In this document: positions 1 through 7,083 of the stretch, in pieces
How the letters are laid out: the number at the start of each line of letters is the position of its first letter
Numbering within the stretch: the first letter of the stretch is position 1
Source of the DNA: CAYGTK01 sp964352775
Lineage (GTDB): Bacteria; Bacteroidota; Bacteroidia; Chitinophagales; CAIOSU01
Length of the DNA: 15,033 nucleotides
Reading direction: 5' to 3'
Assembly: GCA_964352775.1 (NCBI GenBank)
Contig: CAYGTK010000098.1
Span: forward strand, 1-15,033
Position numbers and translations under genes: made by a program
Notes under the pieces: generated by a model
Seen by the model: the letters and a program-made list of their open reading frames with translations, nothing else
Told to the model about the DNA's origin: nothing
The model's database searches: none

Positions 1-12
1 AGTCTAGATATA

Positions 13-150
13 CTATGAGGGTGTATCGGTAGGCTGCTGTTGGTGTTTACCAAATTTTGGGCAATCGCATTTCGAGCCTGCGCAAGATGTAAATAAGCCC
101 ACCACAAATAGGAAAGCGAATATTTTAGCAGGGAAAGAAGAGCGCCTCAT
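13..150 (-). CDS. Tiny lipoprotein with a C-D-C-P-K-F motif (45 aa)
   Basis: A 45-residue frame runs from ATG at 150 to TAG at 13. The N-terminus has a basic start (MRRSS), a hydrophobic stretch at about residues 9-20 and a lipobox-like F-T-S-C with Cys23 as the probable lipidated residue. The mature peptide would be only 23 residues. It contains Cys28 and Cys30 in the motif CDCPKF, then a polar Gln/Pro/Thr-rich tail. The ATG is the first possible start because an in-frame TGA lies just upstream. A good Bacteroidota-type promoter precedes it. I recall similarly small lipoproteins with a Cys-x-Cys-Pro-Lys motif in other Bacteroidota, but no function is known to me. It is divergent from the broken glycosyltransferase. 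The close-set cysteines could bind metal or form disulfides; that is speculation. Confidence 0.7.
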   Translation of the reverse strand: MRRSSFPAKIFAFLFVVGLFTSCAGSKCDCPKFGKHQQQPTDTPS

Positions 151-166
151 TTTTCAATAGTTTTGT

Positions 167-195
167 TAAAGATACCCATCACCAAGTAAACGCAA
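167..195 (-). promoter_or_regulatory. Promoter for the tiny lipoprotein gene
   Basis: On the minus strand TTG (193-195) is followed by an 18-nt spacer and TATCTTTA (167-174). This is one base off the Bacteroidota -33/-7 pattern TTG-N19-TAnnTTTG. The -7 box ends 16 nt before the ATG at 150, which leaves a leader of roughly 10 nt. Confidence 0.5.
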
Positions 196-210
196 AAAGC
201 AGCCTCATAT

Positions 211-1290
211 TTGACCCCCTCTAAAACCATACTGATAGGTATTCTCGATTGGGGATTAGGCCATGCTACGCGAATGATGCCTATCATCAATTATCTATTG
301 GAAGGTGGAAATGAGGTGGTAGTTGCCTCATCAGGCAAGGCTACTTTATTGCTGAAATAGGAATATCCCCAATTGGAGCATATCGACTTGCCAAGCTATA
401 ATGTAAGCTACCCAGCCAATGGAAATATGGTAAGCGCCATAGCGATGCAGATTCCTCGATTATTAGGGGTGATAGGAAAAGAGAACACGCTGCTATCGCG
501 AATAGTGAGGAAAAGAAAGATAGACCTAGTGGTATCTGATAATCGCTATGGCTTCTATGCTAAAAAAGTCCCTTCCATATTCATCACGCACCAAGTGCAT
601 CTGCTTATGCCAAGCCATATGGCATTGGTAAGCTCAGTAGTTAATGGTATAAATAGACGCTTGATCAATAATTTTTCAGCGCTATGGATACCAGACGGAG
701 AAGGAGAGTTCGCTATTAGCGGAAAACTGGGTCAAAGCAACTTACCTAGTATTCCTCATAATTACTTAGGGCATTTGAGCAGGATGGAGAAAATGACTTG
801 TAATAAGGAATATGATATAGCGGTCGTGCTCTCTGGTCCAGAACCGCAGCGAAGTATTTTGGAGGAAAAAGTATTGGACCAACTAAAAGGAAGCAATAAT
901 AGAGTGCTATTGGTTCGAGGTCTGCCTAATGAGAAGGAGCGGTTAGCTACTAGTGATAATATTGATGATAGAAGCCACCTTACTAGTAAGGAGTTAAACA
1001 AAGCTATTTGCGCAAGTACCAAAGTGATATGTAGAAGTGGCTATAGTAGTATTATGGATCTACTGAAACTTCAAAAACCTGCATTATTAATACCTACGCC
1101 AGGCCAAACGGAACAAGAATACTTGGCAAAGATGTTGAGTGGTAACGATCAATTTCAAACTCAAAAGCAGGAAGAGCTAAATGTGCTGAAGGGGCTTGAG
1201 CAATTACCTACGGAAGTAACTTCAACAAGTACCTTTCAAGAGAATTATAGGTCAATAATAGATGAGGCTCTTGCTAAATTAGCCCTCTAG
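211..1290 (+). pseudogene. Glycosyltransferase (GT-B, MurG-like), interrupted by an in-frame TAG
   Basis: The frame from TTG 211 to TAG 1290 encodes 359 codons of a GT-B-fold glycosyltransferase resembling the family that Pfam calls Glyco_trans_1_3. The N-terminal part reads ILIGILDWGLGHATRMM, the first beta-strand and Gly-rich loop. After the break the homologous text continues with LPSYNVSYPANG, then LSGPEPQR near codons 207-214, RSGYSSIMDL near 275-284 and PTPGQTEQEYLA near 295-306, a typical nucleotide-sugar-binding C-terminal half. Codon 50 (358-360) is TAG, inside LLLK-stop-EYPQLE, where I would expect Lys, Gln or Glu. The frame is otherwise intact and shows no other damage. A TTG at 373 could restart translation, but the product would lack the first Rossmann strand and its GHATR loop. 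The TTG start at 211 is chosen because an in-frame TAA lies at 187-189 and no ATG precedes the conserved text. The target substrate is unknown. The 3' end overlaps the convergent thioredoxin gene by 12 nt. Confidence 0.8.
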
Positions 1291-1710
1291 TTTTTCCAAG
1301 GCCATTTGCCCATGGTCTAAGAACATTTCTGCGGGTTTAGCGCCCATAATGCGATGCTTTACTTTTCCTTCGCTATCTAAATATAGCAATGTAGGGTAGG
1401 CGGTAATACGGTATTTAGAAGAAAATTTTCTTCCATCTGGTGTTTCCATATTCAGCTTCACATTGATGAAGTTTTCGTTGTAGAATTCCCCGACAGCTTC
1501 ATCGGTAAAGGTGTTCTTATTCATCCATTTACAAGGGCCGCACCAAGTGGTGTAAGCATCTACAAATATTGGTTTGCCTGTTTTTTGAGACTCCTCTAAT
1601 GCTTCACTCCAAGTGCCTTTGAAAAAAGTCATCCCTATATCTTGGGTTGGATTTGCTTGTGCTGCTAAGCCCATTAAGGCTATTAGAAGTAATAATGGTA
1701 AATGCTTCAT
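1279..1710 (-). CDS. Secreted thioredoxin-fold protein
   Basis: This 143-aa protein has an N-terminal signal peptide (about residues 1-19, Leu/Ala-rich, ending near AAQA) and a thioredoxin-like domain from about residue 28. The active site is WCGPCK with Cys57 and Cys60, and the cis-proline is in AYPTL (Pro106). The family is the short periplasmic thioredoxin_7/DUF255-like group with a Trp-Ser-Glu-Ala segment before the active site (GTWSEALEESQKTGKPIF). It probably acts as a thiol-disulfide reductase in the periplasm; substrates are unknown. It starts one base after the murI stop codon, so it is almost certainly the last cistron of the murI transcript. Its final 12 nt overlap the 3' end of the convergent glycosyltransferase frame. 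Both catalytic cysteines are present and the frame is intact. Confidence 0.88.
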   Translation of the reverse strand: MKHLPLLLLIALMGLAAQANPTQDIGMTFFKGTWSEALEESQKTGKPIFVDAYTTWCGPCKWMNKNTFTDEAVGEFYNENFINVKLNMETPDGRKFSSKYRITAYPTLLYLDSEGKVKHRIMGAKPAEMFLDHGQMALEKLEG

Positions 1711-1711
1711 C

Positions 1712-2530
1712 CTATATTTCTTTTGACTCCCAAAGTGGAGCGTATGCTAAATGTACTTGTTTTCCGAAAAATAGTTTCGTTGTCTCTTCAAATGAACCTG
1801 TAAGGTCTGATACAAAAAATTTGTTTTCACCATCTCTTTTAGTAGACAATGCTCCCTGTTCTTCTAATATCCGCTTACACTCTAGCCCCACAAAATCTGT
1901 TGAGTCTATCACATTAACGGCTCCTTTGTAATAAGCGTCTATCGCCTGCTTAATTAACGGGTAATGGGTACAGGCAAGTATAAGTGAGTTAATGTCTTTC
2001 AACAAAGGGTCGCTCAAGTAGGCATCTATTACGGTCTGATTAATACGGTCGTTAAAAAACTCCGCCTCTATCATTGGCGCTAGTAGCGGGGTAGCAAGCG
2101 ATACCGTATGCAGTTCAGGTGCTTGTTCTTGAAGTTTACTGGCATATATGCCAGAGTTTATCGTTCCTTGCGTGCCAATTATACCAACCTTTCCGGGTGC
2201 TTCTTCTGCAAGCAAACCCTTTACTATGGGATCGATAACGTTCAAGATGGTTACCTGGCCACCGAATTGCTCAACCAAATGGTTATGAGCTACCGATGAT
2301 GCGGTATTACAGGCAATTATCACCTGCTTGCAACCTAAACCTATCAGGTGCTTGGTTATTTCTTGCGAGTAGCTCCTTACCAGTTCGGGCGATTTGTCAC
2401 CATAGGGTAAGTGGGCGGTATCGCCGAAATAAATGATCTGTTCTTCAGGAAGTTGTCGGGAAATAGCCCGAGCAATAGTTAAGCCCCCGATACCGGAATC
2501 GAATATGCCGATCGGTCGCTGCGCTTTCAC
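1712..2530 (-). CDS. murI: Glutamate racemase
   Basis: Glutamate racemase interconverts L- and D-glutamate in the cytoplasm and supplies D-Glu for the peptidoglycan stem peptide. The 272-aa product has the usual family length. The N-terminal motif FDSGIGGL (Asp11, Ser12) and FGDTAHLPYG are present. The two catalytic cysteines are Cys74 in ACNTAS and Cys187 in ACTHYPL, with His189 following. The gene begins 7 nt after the stop of the upstream ompH and ends one base before the thioredoxin start, so it is an internal cistron of the envelope operon. The stop is TAG. Linking murI with bamA and ompH places wall-precursor and outer-membrane biogenesis on one transcript. Confidence 0.97.
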   Translation of the reverse strand: MKAQRPIGIFDSGIGGLTIARAISRQLPEEQIIYFGDTAHLPYGDKSPELVRSYSQEITKHLIGLGCKQVIIACNTASSVAHNHLVEQFGGQVTILNVIDPIVKGLLAEEAPGKVGIIGTQGTINSGIYASKLQEQAPELHTVSLATPLLAPMIEAEFFNDRINQTVIDAYLSDPLLKDINSLILACTHYPLIKQAIDAYYKGAVNVIDSTDFVGLECKRILEEQGALSTKRDGENKFFVSDLTGSFEETTKLFFGKQVHLAYAPLWESKEI

Positions 2531-2537
2531 TAGGTTC

Positions 2538-3053
2538 TTATAAAATGCCTAAACGTGTTTTAACCTTAGCAGTTACATCGTTAGAGTCTGCAAAGTATAA
2601 TAAAGACTGCCCTGGGCTAGAATCGAATATGTAAGTATACCCTTCCGCTTCAGCTAGTTCTTTAATGGCCTTCATGATCTTGTCTTCAATTGGCTTAATT
2701 AGCTCCAATTGCTTCTCCATCATTTGTTGCTCTGATGTCATTTGGAGCGTTTGAATACGCTTTTCAAGGTCTAAGATCTCACGTTGCTTAGCTTCCTTTA
2801 CAGGAGGTAGCATAGTAGCTTCATTTTTTTGGTAGTCATTCGCTTTTTGGCGATACTCGTTCTCCATGGTTTGTAGAGCACCTTGTAATTGCTGAACGTA
2901 GCCTTGTAGCGATGTTTCAGCCTTTTTGTATTCAGGTAGTACTGTAAGTAACTCTTGAATATTTACATGACCAAATTTAGCAGCTGTTTGCGCGCTAGCA
3001 GTAAATACTACTGAAGTGGCTATTACTAGAGATAATATAAGGAAACGTTTCAT
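2538..3053 (-). CDS. ompH: OmpH/Skp family periplasmic chaperone, copy 1
   Basis: This is a 171-aa Skp/OmpH-family chaperone, which shields unfolded outer-membrane proteins in the periplasm before delivery to BamA. A signal peptide spans about residues 1-21 (ending TASAQ). The mature protein opens with the family beta-strand FGHVNIQELLTVLPEYKKAE. Two long charged, Gln-rich helices follow (about residues 45-125), then the turn LELIKPIEDKI and a terminal segment EGYTYIFDSS. This is the standard layout of the trimeric jellyfish chaperone. It lies directly downstream of a second, diverged copy, and a perfect -7 box sits in the 45-nt gap between them, so this copy could also be transcribed on its own together with murI and the thioredoxin. 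Confidence 0.93.
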   Translation of the reverse strand: MKRFLILSLVIATSVVFTASAQTAAKFGHVNIQELLTVLPEYKKAETSLQGYVQQLQGALQTMENEYRQKANDYQKNEATMLPPVKEAKQREILDLEKRIQTLQMTSEQQMMEKQLELIKPIEDKIMKAIKELAEAEGYTYIFDSSPGQSLLYFADSNDVTAKVKTRLGIL

Positions 3054-3078
3054 TCTAATGTTTTTAAAATTCGGTTGG

Positions 3079-3086
3079 CAAATATA
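3079..3086 (-). promoter_or_regulatory. Candidate internal -7 box upstream of ompH copy 1
   Basis: The minus strand reads TATATTTG, a perfect TAnnTTTG, 25 nt before the ATG at 3053. No TTG sits at the expected -33 distance, so the site is supported by the -7 element alone. Confidence 0.35.
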
Positions 3087-3098
3087 GTATAATTGGGC

Positions 3099-3635
3099 TT
3101 ATTCGTTGCTGGTTTCGCCTTTAGGGGTATAGCCCATTGCACGGATAATATCGTCGCTTTTATCAAGCCTTGCGTTAGCAAACAACATCATTACACCACT
3201 AGATCGGTCGAGCACGAAATCCCATGATTCGGCACGGGCCATTTTCTCTATTGCTTTAAAGACTTTGTCTTGTATTGGCTTGATCAGTTCTTGTTTCTTT
3301 TGAAACAACTCACCTTCGTAGCCAAATTTCTGCTTTTGGAATTCTTTAGCAGCCTTTTCTTTAGTCTCTATTTCTTGCTGGCGCTGTAGTTTAACCTGTT
3401 CAGGAAGCAATACTTGCTCAGCCTGGTAAGACTTGTATAGTTTCTCTATTTCTTTGTAGCGTGCGTCAATTTCTTGTCTCCAGTTTTCTGCCATTTGATC
3501 TATCTGCTGATTAGCAGCTTCATATTCTGGTATACTGGATAAGATGTATTCCGTATCTACATAACAAATTTTAAGTGCGTAGCTAGAGCTAACAAAGCTT
3601 AGGCTTGCAATAATGGTGAGTATAAGTGTTCTCAT
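3099..3635 (-). CDS. ompH: OmpH/Skp family periplasmic chaperone, copy 2
   Basis: This is a 178-aa OmpH/Skp chaperone with a signal peptide at about residues 1-20 (ending SSSYA) and the opening strand KICYVDTEYILSSIPEYEAA. A long charged coiled-coil-like region follows at about residues 45-120. It then has the turn QELIKPIQDKVFKAIEKMA, which matches LELIKPIEDKI in the neighbouring copy, and the end strand WDFVLDRSSGVMMLFAN. The two copies are clearly homologous but diverged, so this is an old duplication; paired ompH genes after bamA are common in Bacteroidota. It starts 17 nt after the bamA stop, which suggests coexpression with bamA. The C-terminal tail (KGETSNE) is polar and probably disordered. 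Confidence 0.93.
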   Translation of the reverse strand: MRTLILTIIASLSFVSSSYALKICYVDTEYILSSIPEYEAANQQIDQMAENWRQEIDARYKEIEKLYKSYQAEQVLLPEQVKLQRQQEIETKEKAAKEFQKQKFGYEGELFQKKQELIKPIQDKVFKAIEKMARAESWDFVLDRSSGVMMLFANARLDKSDDIIRAMGYTPKGETSNE

Positions 3636-3652
3636 GATCTTTCGTTTTAAGG

Positions 3653-6298
3653 TTACTCGGGTTCAAAACCAAGTACGATACTGAATTTACCGTATCTACC
3701 CAGTAAGTCGCCGAAATTTGATGCCGGTGGTAAGTCTTTATCAAAACCTATGCCATAATCAAATCCTAACATACCGAACATTGGTAAGAATATACGCACA
3801 CCTATACCAGCAGTACGTCTCAGGTCGAATGGATTGTAATCTTTTATGCTACCCCAAGCATTACCACCTTCCACAAATGCATGTGCCCAAATGGTGGCTG
3901 ATGGGTTAAGTGAGAATGGAAAGCGCATTTCCATGGTAAACTTGTTATAGAATGGCGCACCTTCATTTGGAGTGAATACATCGTAACCACGAAGTGCGAT
4001 GATCTCACGACCGTTAAAGTTAAAGTTGGCAATACCATCGCCACCCAGCTCAAATCGCTCGAACGGAGAGTAGCCTATACCTTGGTTATATAAGCCTAAG
4101 AAACCGAACTTGGCGGATGTACGCAATACAATTGGGAACTTATTGCTCTTGGTCAATTTAACAAACCACTCTGCCTTGAATTTCCACTTGTGATACTCTA
4201 TCCACTTGTACTTCTCGTTATCGCTAAGTGTGGAATAGTCTTTATTACTGAAAGCAGAATAAGGAGGTGTGAGTTGCAGAGAAAGCGAGATGTTAGATCC
4301 ACGCTCAGGGTAAACAACTGATTTACCAGGTGTAGCACTGTTACGTGCCAAAATGAACTCTAAACTAAAGTTGTTCGATGAGCCATCAGTAATAATGAAT
4401 GATTGTGAGTTCCAATTATCTAATACATAATTCTCAAAATTAACTAGAGCTTGGAAGGTGAAGAAATCATCTGGCCATTTCAAACGAGTACCAATACCAA
4501 TACTTGCGCCATTACTGATCAATCTACCTTCAACATTACGTTCAGCGTCTAGGTCAGCAAAGCGACTGTGAAAATAGCTTACGGTTAAGCTATTCGGCTT
4601 TTTACCACCCAACCAAGGCTCGGTGAAGGAAATATTGTACGATTGGAATATCTTACCATTGGTTTGAACACGTAAGGAAAGCTTCTGACCATCACCTGTA
4701 GGTAGTGGTGACCAAGATCCTTTTTTGAACATGTTCTGTATAGAGAAGTTGGTGAACGAGATACCTAAAGTACCTACAACCCCACGGCCACGACCACCCC
4801 AACCAGCAGATAATTCCAACTGATCAGAAGGTTGTTCCACTACGTGGTATTCAATATCTACCGTACCATCAGCAGGATTCGGTATCGGGGTAACCTCCAT
4901 TTGTTCTGGGTCAAAGTAACCCAAGTTAATTATCTCACGCTGAGAACGTATCAAGTCGCTTCTGCTAAACTTCGCCCCTGGAAGTGTTCGTATCTCTCGT
5001 CTAACTACGTGCTCCTTGGTTTTAGTGTTACCATATATGCGCACCTCGTTAATAGTGGCTTGCGGGCCTTCATAAATACGTATCTCAATGTCTACAGAGT
5101 CCTCAGTAACTGCAACTTCTACTGGGGTAACTTGGAAGAATAGGTAACCATCGTCCATATAAAGAGAACTGATGTCGTTACCAGTTTGGCTCATGAATAA
5201 GCGCTCATCAATACGGTTTTGGTCGTATATATCGCCTACTTTCAGGTTCAATATCTTGGTAAGTAGGGTGTCGTCGTACTTGGTGTTGCCCTTCCACTCA
5301 ATGTTACGTAAGTAGTACTGGTTACCCTCTTCTACCCAAATATCAATACCAATAAGCGTATTGTCGATGTCGTAAATAGAGTCTCTAACTATTCGGGCAT
5401 CCTTATACCCCATAGCGTTATAGTAGTCTACTATCTTCTGTTTATCGCCTTTGTATTCACTTTTGATAAACTTTGAAGCGCTGAAAATATTTAGGTTGGT
5501 ATAGTTAGATATATACTCGTACCATCTAGAAGGAGCTATGTTCTCTAATTGAGATGCTACTGTTCTGTACTCACGGAATTCACGGATGTTTTCCCGGTCG
5601 AACATCTCTTTTGTGTTGAAGTGAACCTTCTCACGGGTGTTTTTCATCAAGCGACGCAGCTTACTGTCGGACACATCCACATTACCCTCAAAGTTGATCT
5701 GCTCTATCTTAACCTTTGGCCCTTTGTCTACTTTAATGTTTAGGGTAACACTATTATTAGTTAGGGTATCATCTACTTCGATAATGGTTACTTCTGTATT
5801 CAAGAAGCCTTTTTCGTAGTAGTATTTCTTAATGATGTTAGCTGTGTTCAGCTTAATGTGCTCAGTAACCACCCGCCCACGGATCAATTTTATCTGCTCA
5901 CGTAGGTCGTCGCTTTGGTTCTTTTTAACTCCAGTAATGGTAAAGCGCGATAAACGAGGGCGTTCTTCCAAAACTATTTCTAAGAAAGCTGTTTTACCTA
6001 CAGTACGGGTTACTACTATTTCTACATTAGTGAATAGCCCTTGGCGCCACAAGTTCTTAACGGTATTGGCAATATCATCACCAGGTATGTCTATCAGGTC
6101 TCCAACGCTCAACCCAGAAAGAGATACGATAATGTCTGGATCTAAATACTTTAGTCCAACTGGTGTTATACCACCTATCTTGTATTCTGTTGGTGAGCTG
6201 TATTCAATTAAAGGGTCATCTCCACCAGGTAATTGTGCTGCCGCTGTGAAAGGCAAAACCCCCACTAATAGTACGAACAGATAGGTGTAGTATTTCAT
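3653..6298 (-). CDS. bamA: Outer-membrane assembly factor BamA
   Basis: BamA is the essential outer-membrane insertase that folds beta-barrel proteins. The 881-aa product has a signal peptide (about 1-21, ending TAAAQ) and five POTRA domains at roughly 43-116, 117-196, 197-327, 328-413 and 414-492. A C-terminal Omp85 barrel follows from about 493. The barrel's loop-6 signature appears as ALRGYD (residues 768-773), the equivalent of the VRGF/IRGY motif. It is longer than the Escherichia coli protein (about 810 aa). Much of the excess is a charged helical stretch within POTRA3, about residues 222-275, which includes EYRTVASQLENIAPSRWYEY. The last strand ends FSIVLGFEPE, with the aromatic residue three positions from the end instead of terminal. 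The start codon overlaps the uppS stop by 4 nt, indicating translational coupling. Two ompH chaperone genes follow immediately. Confidence 0.96.
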   Translation of the reverse strand: MKYYTYLFVLLVGVLPFTAAAQLPGGDDPLIEYSSPTEYKIGGITPVGLKYLDPDIIVSLSGLSVGDLIDIPGDDIANTVKNLWRQGLFTNVEIVVTRTVGKTAFLEIVLEERPRLSRFTITGVKKNQSDDLREQIKLIRGRVVTEHIKLNTANIIKKYYYEKGFLNTEVTIIEVDDTLTNNSVTLNIKVDKGPKVKIEQINFEGNVDVSDSKLRRLMKNTREKVHFNTKEMFDRENIREFREYRTVASQLENIAPSRWYEYISNYTNLNIFSASKFIKSEYKGDKQKIVDYYNAMGYKDARIVRDSIYDIDNTLIGIDIWVEEGNQYYLRNIEWKGNTKYDDTLLTKILNLKVGDIYDQNRIDERLFMSQTGNDISSLYMDDGYLFFQVTPVEVAVTEDSVDIEIRIYEGPQATINEVRIYGNTKTKEHVVRREIRTLPGAKFSRSDLIRSQREIINLGYFDPEQMEVTPIPNPADGTVDIEYHVVEQPSDQLELSAGWGGRGRGVVGTLGISFTNFSIQNMFKKGSWSPLPTGDGQKLSLRVQTNGKIFQSYNISFTEPWLGGKKPNSLTVSYFHSRFADLDAERNVEGRLISNGASIGIGTRLKWPDDFFTFQALVNFENYVLDNWNSQSFIITDGSSNNFSLEFILARNSATPGKSVVYPERGSNISLSLQLTPPYSAFSNKDYSTLSDNEKYKWIEYHKWKFKAEWFVKLTKSNKFPIVLRTSAKFGFLGLYNQGIGYSPFERFELGGDGIANFNFNGREIIALRGYDVFTPNEGAPFYNKFTMEMRFPFSLNPSATIWAHAFVEGGNAWGSIKDYNPFDLRRTAGIGVRIFLPMFGMLGFDYGIGFDKDLPPASNFGDLLGRYGKFSIVLGFEPE

Positions 6299-7041
6299 AA
6301 AGAGCTTATCTGTTCACTTATTTTACCAAATCGACGTTCTCGCCCTTGGTAGCTGAGTATTGCCTTGTAAAGGTCGTCTTTTCTAAAGTCGGGCCAAAGG
6401 GTAGGGGTGAAGTATAGTTCGGAGTAGGCTATTTGCCACAATAAGAAATTACTGATGCGTTGTTCTCCGCTAGTGCGTATCAATAATTCAGGATCAGGCG
6501 TGCCTTTAGTGGTCAGGTATGAGCTGAACACCTCTTCATTTATTTCATCAGGCTGTATTGAGCCAGCTTTAACTTCTTTGGCAATTGAACGTATCGATTC
6601 CAATATCTCCCATTTTGATCCGTAGCTTAATGCTAACACCAGATCCATGCGATCATTGTGTTCGGTGATCTTTATCGCCTCATTTAGGTTTTTCAGCGTA
6701 CGGCTAGGCAATTCCTCTATTTTACCAATAGTTTGCAAGCGGATACCATTGTCCATAAGGGTTTTGGTCTCTTTCCTTATGGTGTGTACCAATAGCTCCA
6801 TTAAAGCCAGCACTTCTGCTTTGGGCCTACTCCAATTTTCCATACTGAAAGCATAGAGTGTGAGGTGCTTGATACCAAGTTCTGCACTAGCCTCGCAGGT
6901 TTCCCTAACGGCTAGTACGCCGTTCTTATGGCCAAAAATGCGTTTATGGCCTTGTGCCTTTGCCCAACGACCGTTACCATCCATAATGATGGCAATATGC
7001 TGAGGTAGGTTTTTAAGGTCTATTTGCGCTTTAAGGTCCAT
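6295..7041 (-). CDS. uppS: Isoprenyl transferase (undecaprenyl diphosphate synthase)
   Basis: This cis-prenyltransferase condenses isopentenyl diphosphate units onto farnesyl diphosphate to give undecaprenyl diphosphate, the lipid carrier for peptidoglycan and surface glycans. The 248-aa length is typical. Visible motifs are IAIIMDGNGRWAK with catalytic Asp21, the GHKRIFGHKNG segment, LYAFSMENWSRP (about 62-73), and the C-terminal RTSGEQRISNFLLWQ (189-203) followed by ELYFTPTLWPDF. It overlaps bamA by 4 nt (ATGA) and is preceded by a 42-nt gap with a strong -7 box. It therefore probably heads the transcript uppS-bamA-ompH-ompH-murI-thioredoxin. Nothing in the sequence suggests loss of function. 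Confidence 0.96.
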   Translation of the reverse strand: MDLKAQIDLKNLPQHIAIIMDGNGRWAKAQGHKRIFGHKNGVLAVRETCEASAELGIKHLTLYAFSMENWSRPKAEVLALMELLVHTIRKETKTLMDNGIRLQTIGKIEELPSRTLKNLNEAIKITEHNDRMDLVLALSYGSKWEILESIRSIAKEVKAGSIQPDEINEEVFSSYLTTKGTPDPELLIRTSGEQRISNFLLWQIAYSELYFTPTLWPDFRKDDLYKAILSYQGRERRFGKISEQISSL

Positions 7042-7049
7042 ATGTTATG

Positions 7050-7070
7050 TGCACCAGAGAATAAGGTGCA
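7050..7070. repeat. Inverted repeat TGCACC-N9-GGTGCA in the uppS leader
   Basis: Perfect 6-bp arms at 7050-7055 and 7065-7070 are separated by 9 nt. The right arm overlaps the -7 box of the candidate uppS promoter by two bases. It could be a small leader hairpin or an operator over the transcription start; it may also be chance. Confidence 0.35.
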
Positions 7071-7076
7071 AAAGTA
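7069..7076 (-). promoter_or_regulatory. Promoter (-7 box) for uppS-bamA-ompH-murI
   Basis: The minus strand reads TACTTTTGCACC. TACTTTTG is a perfect TAnnTTTG, and the GCACC continuation is one I associate with Bacteroidota promoters. The box ends 27 nt before the uppS ATG. The -33 TTG is not evident at N19. This is the likeliest start of the envelope core transcript. Confidence 0.5.
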
Positions 7077-7083
7077 CGAGGAA

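Noticed and set aside
147..287. A 46-codon minus-strand frame that ends by overlapping the tiny lipoprotein start (ATGA), suggesting translational coupling.
   Set aside because: It is antisense to the conserved N-terminus of the glycosyltransferase, has no recognisable family features, and the lipoprotein promoter lies inside it.
358..360. TAG read as a recoded amino acid across this genome.
   Set aside because: Several intact genes in the window terminate at TAG exactly where their families end, and no other internal TAG was noticed.
373..1290. Calling the glycosyltransferase as an intact 305-aa gene starting at TTG 373.
   Set aside because: Family-like sequence continues upstream of the TAG in the same frame to about 211-229, so the short version would lack a structural strand and the GHATR loop; the full interrupted frame is the better description.
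4832..6284. Long plus-strand frames opposite bamA.
   Set aside because: They have no domain-like sequence and are shadows of the strongly conserved minus-strand bamA frame.
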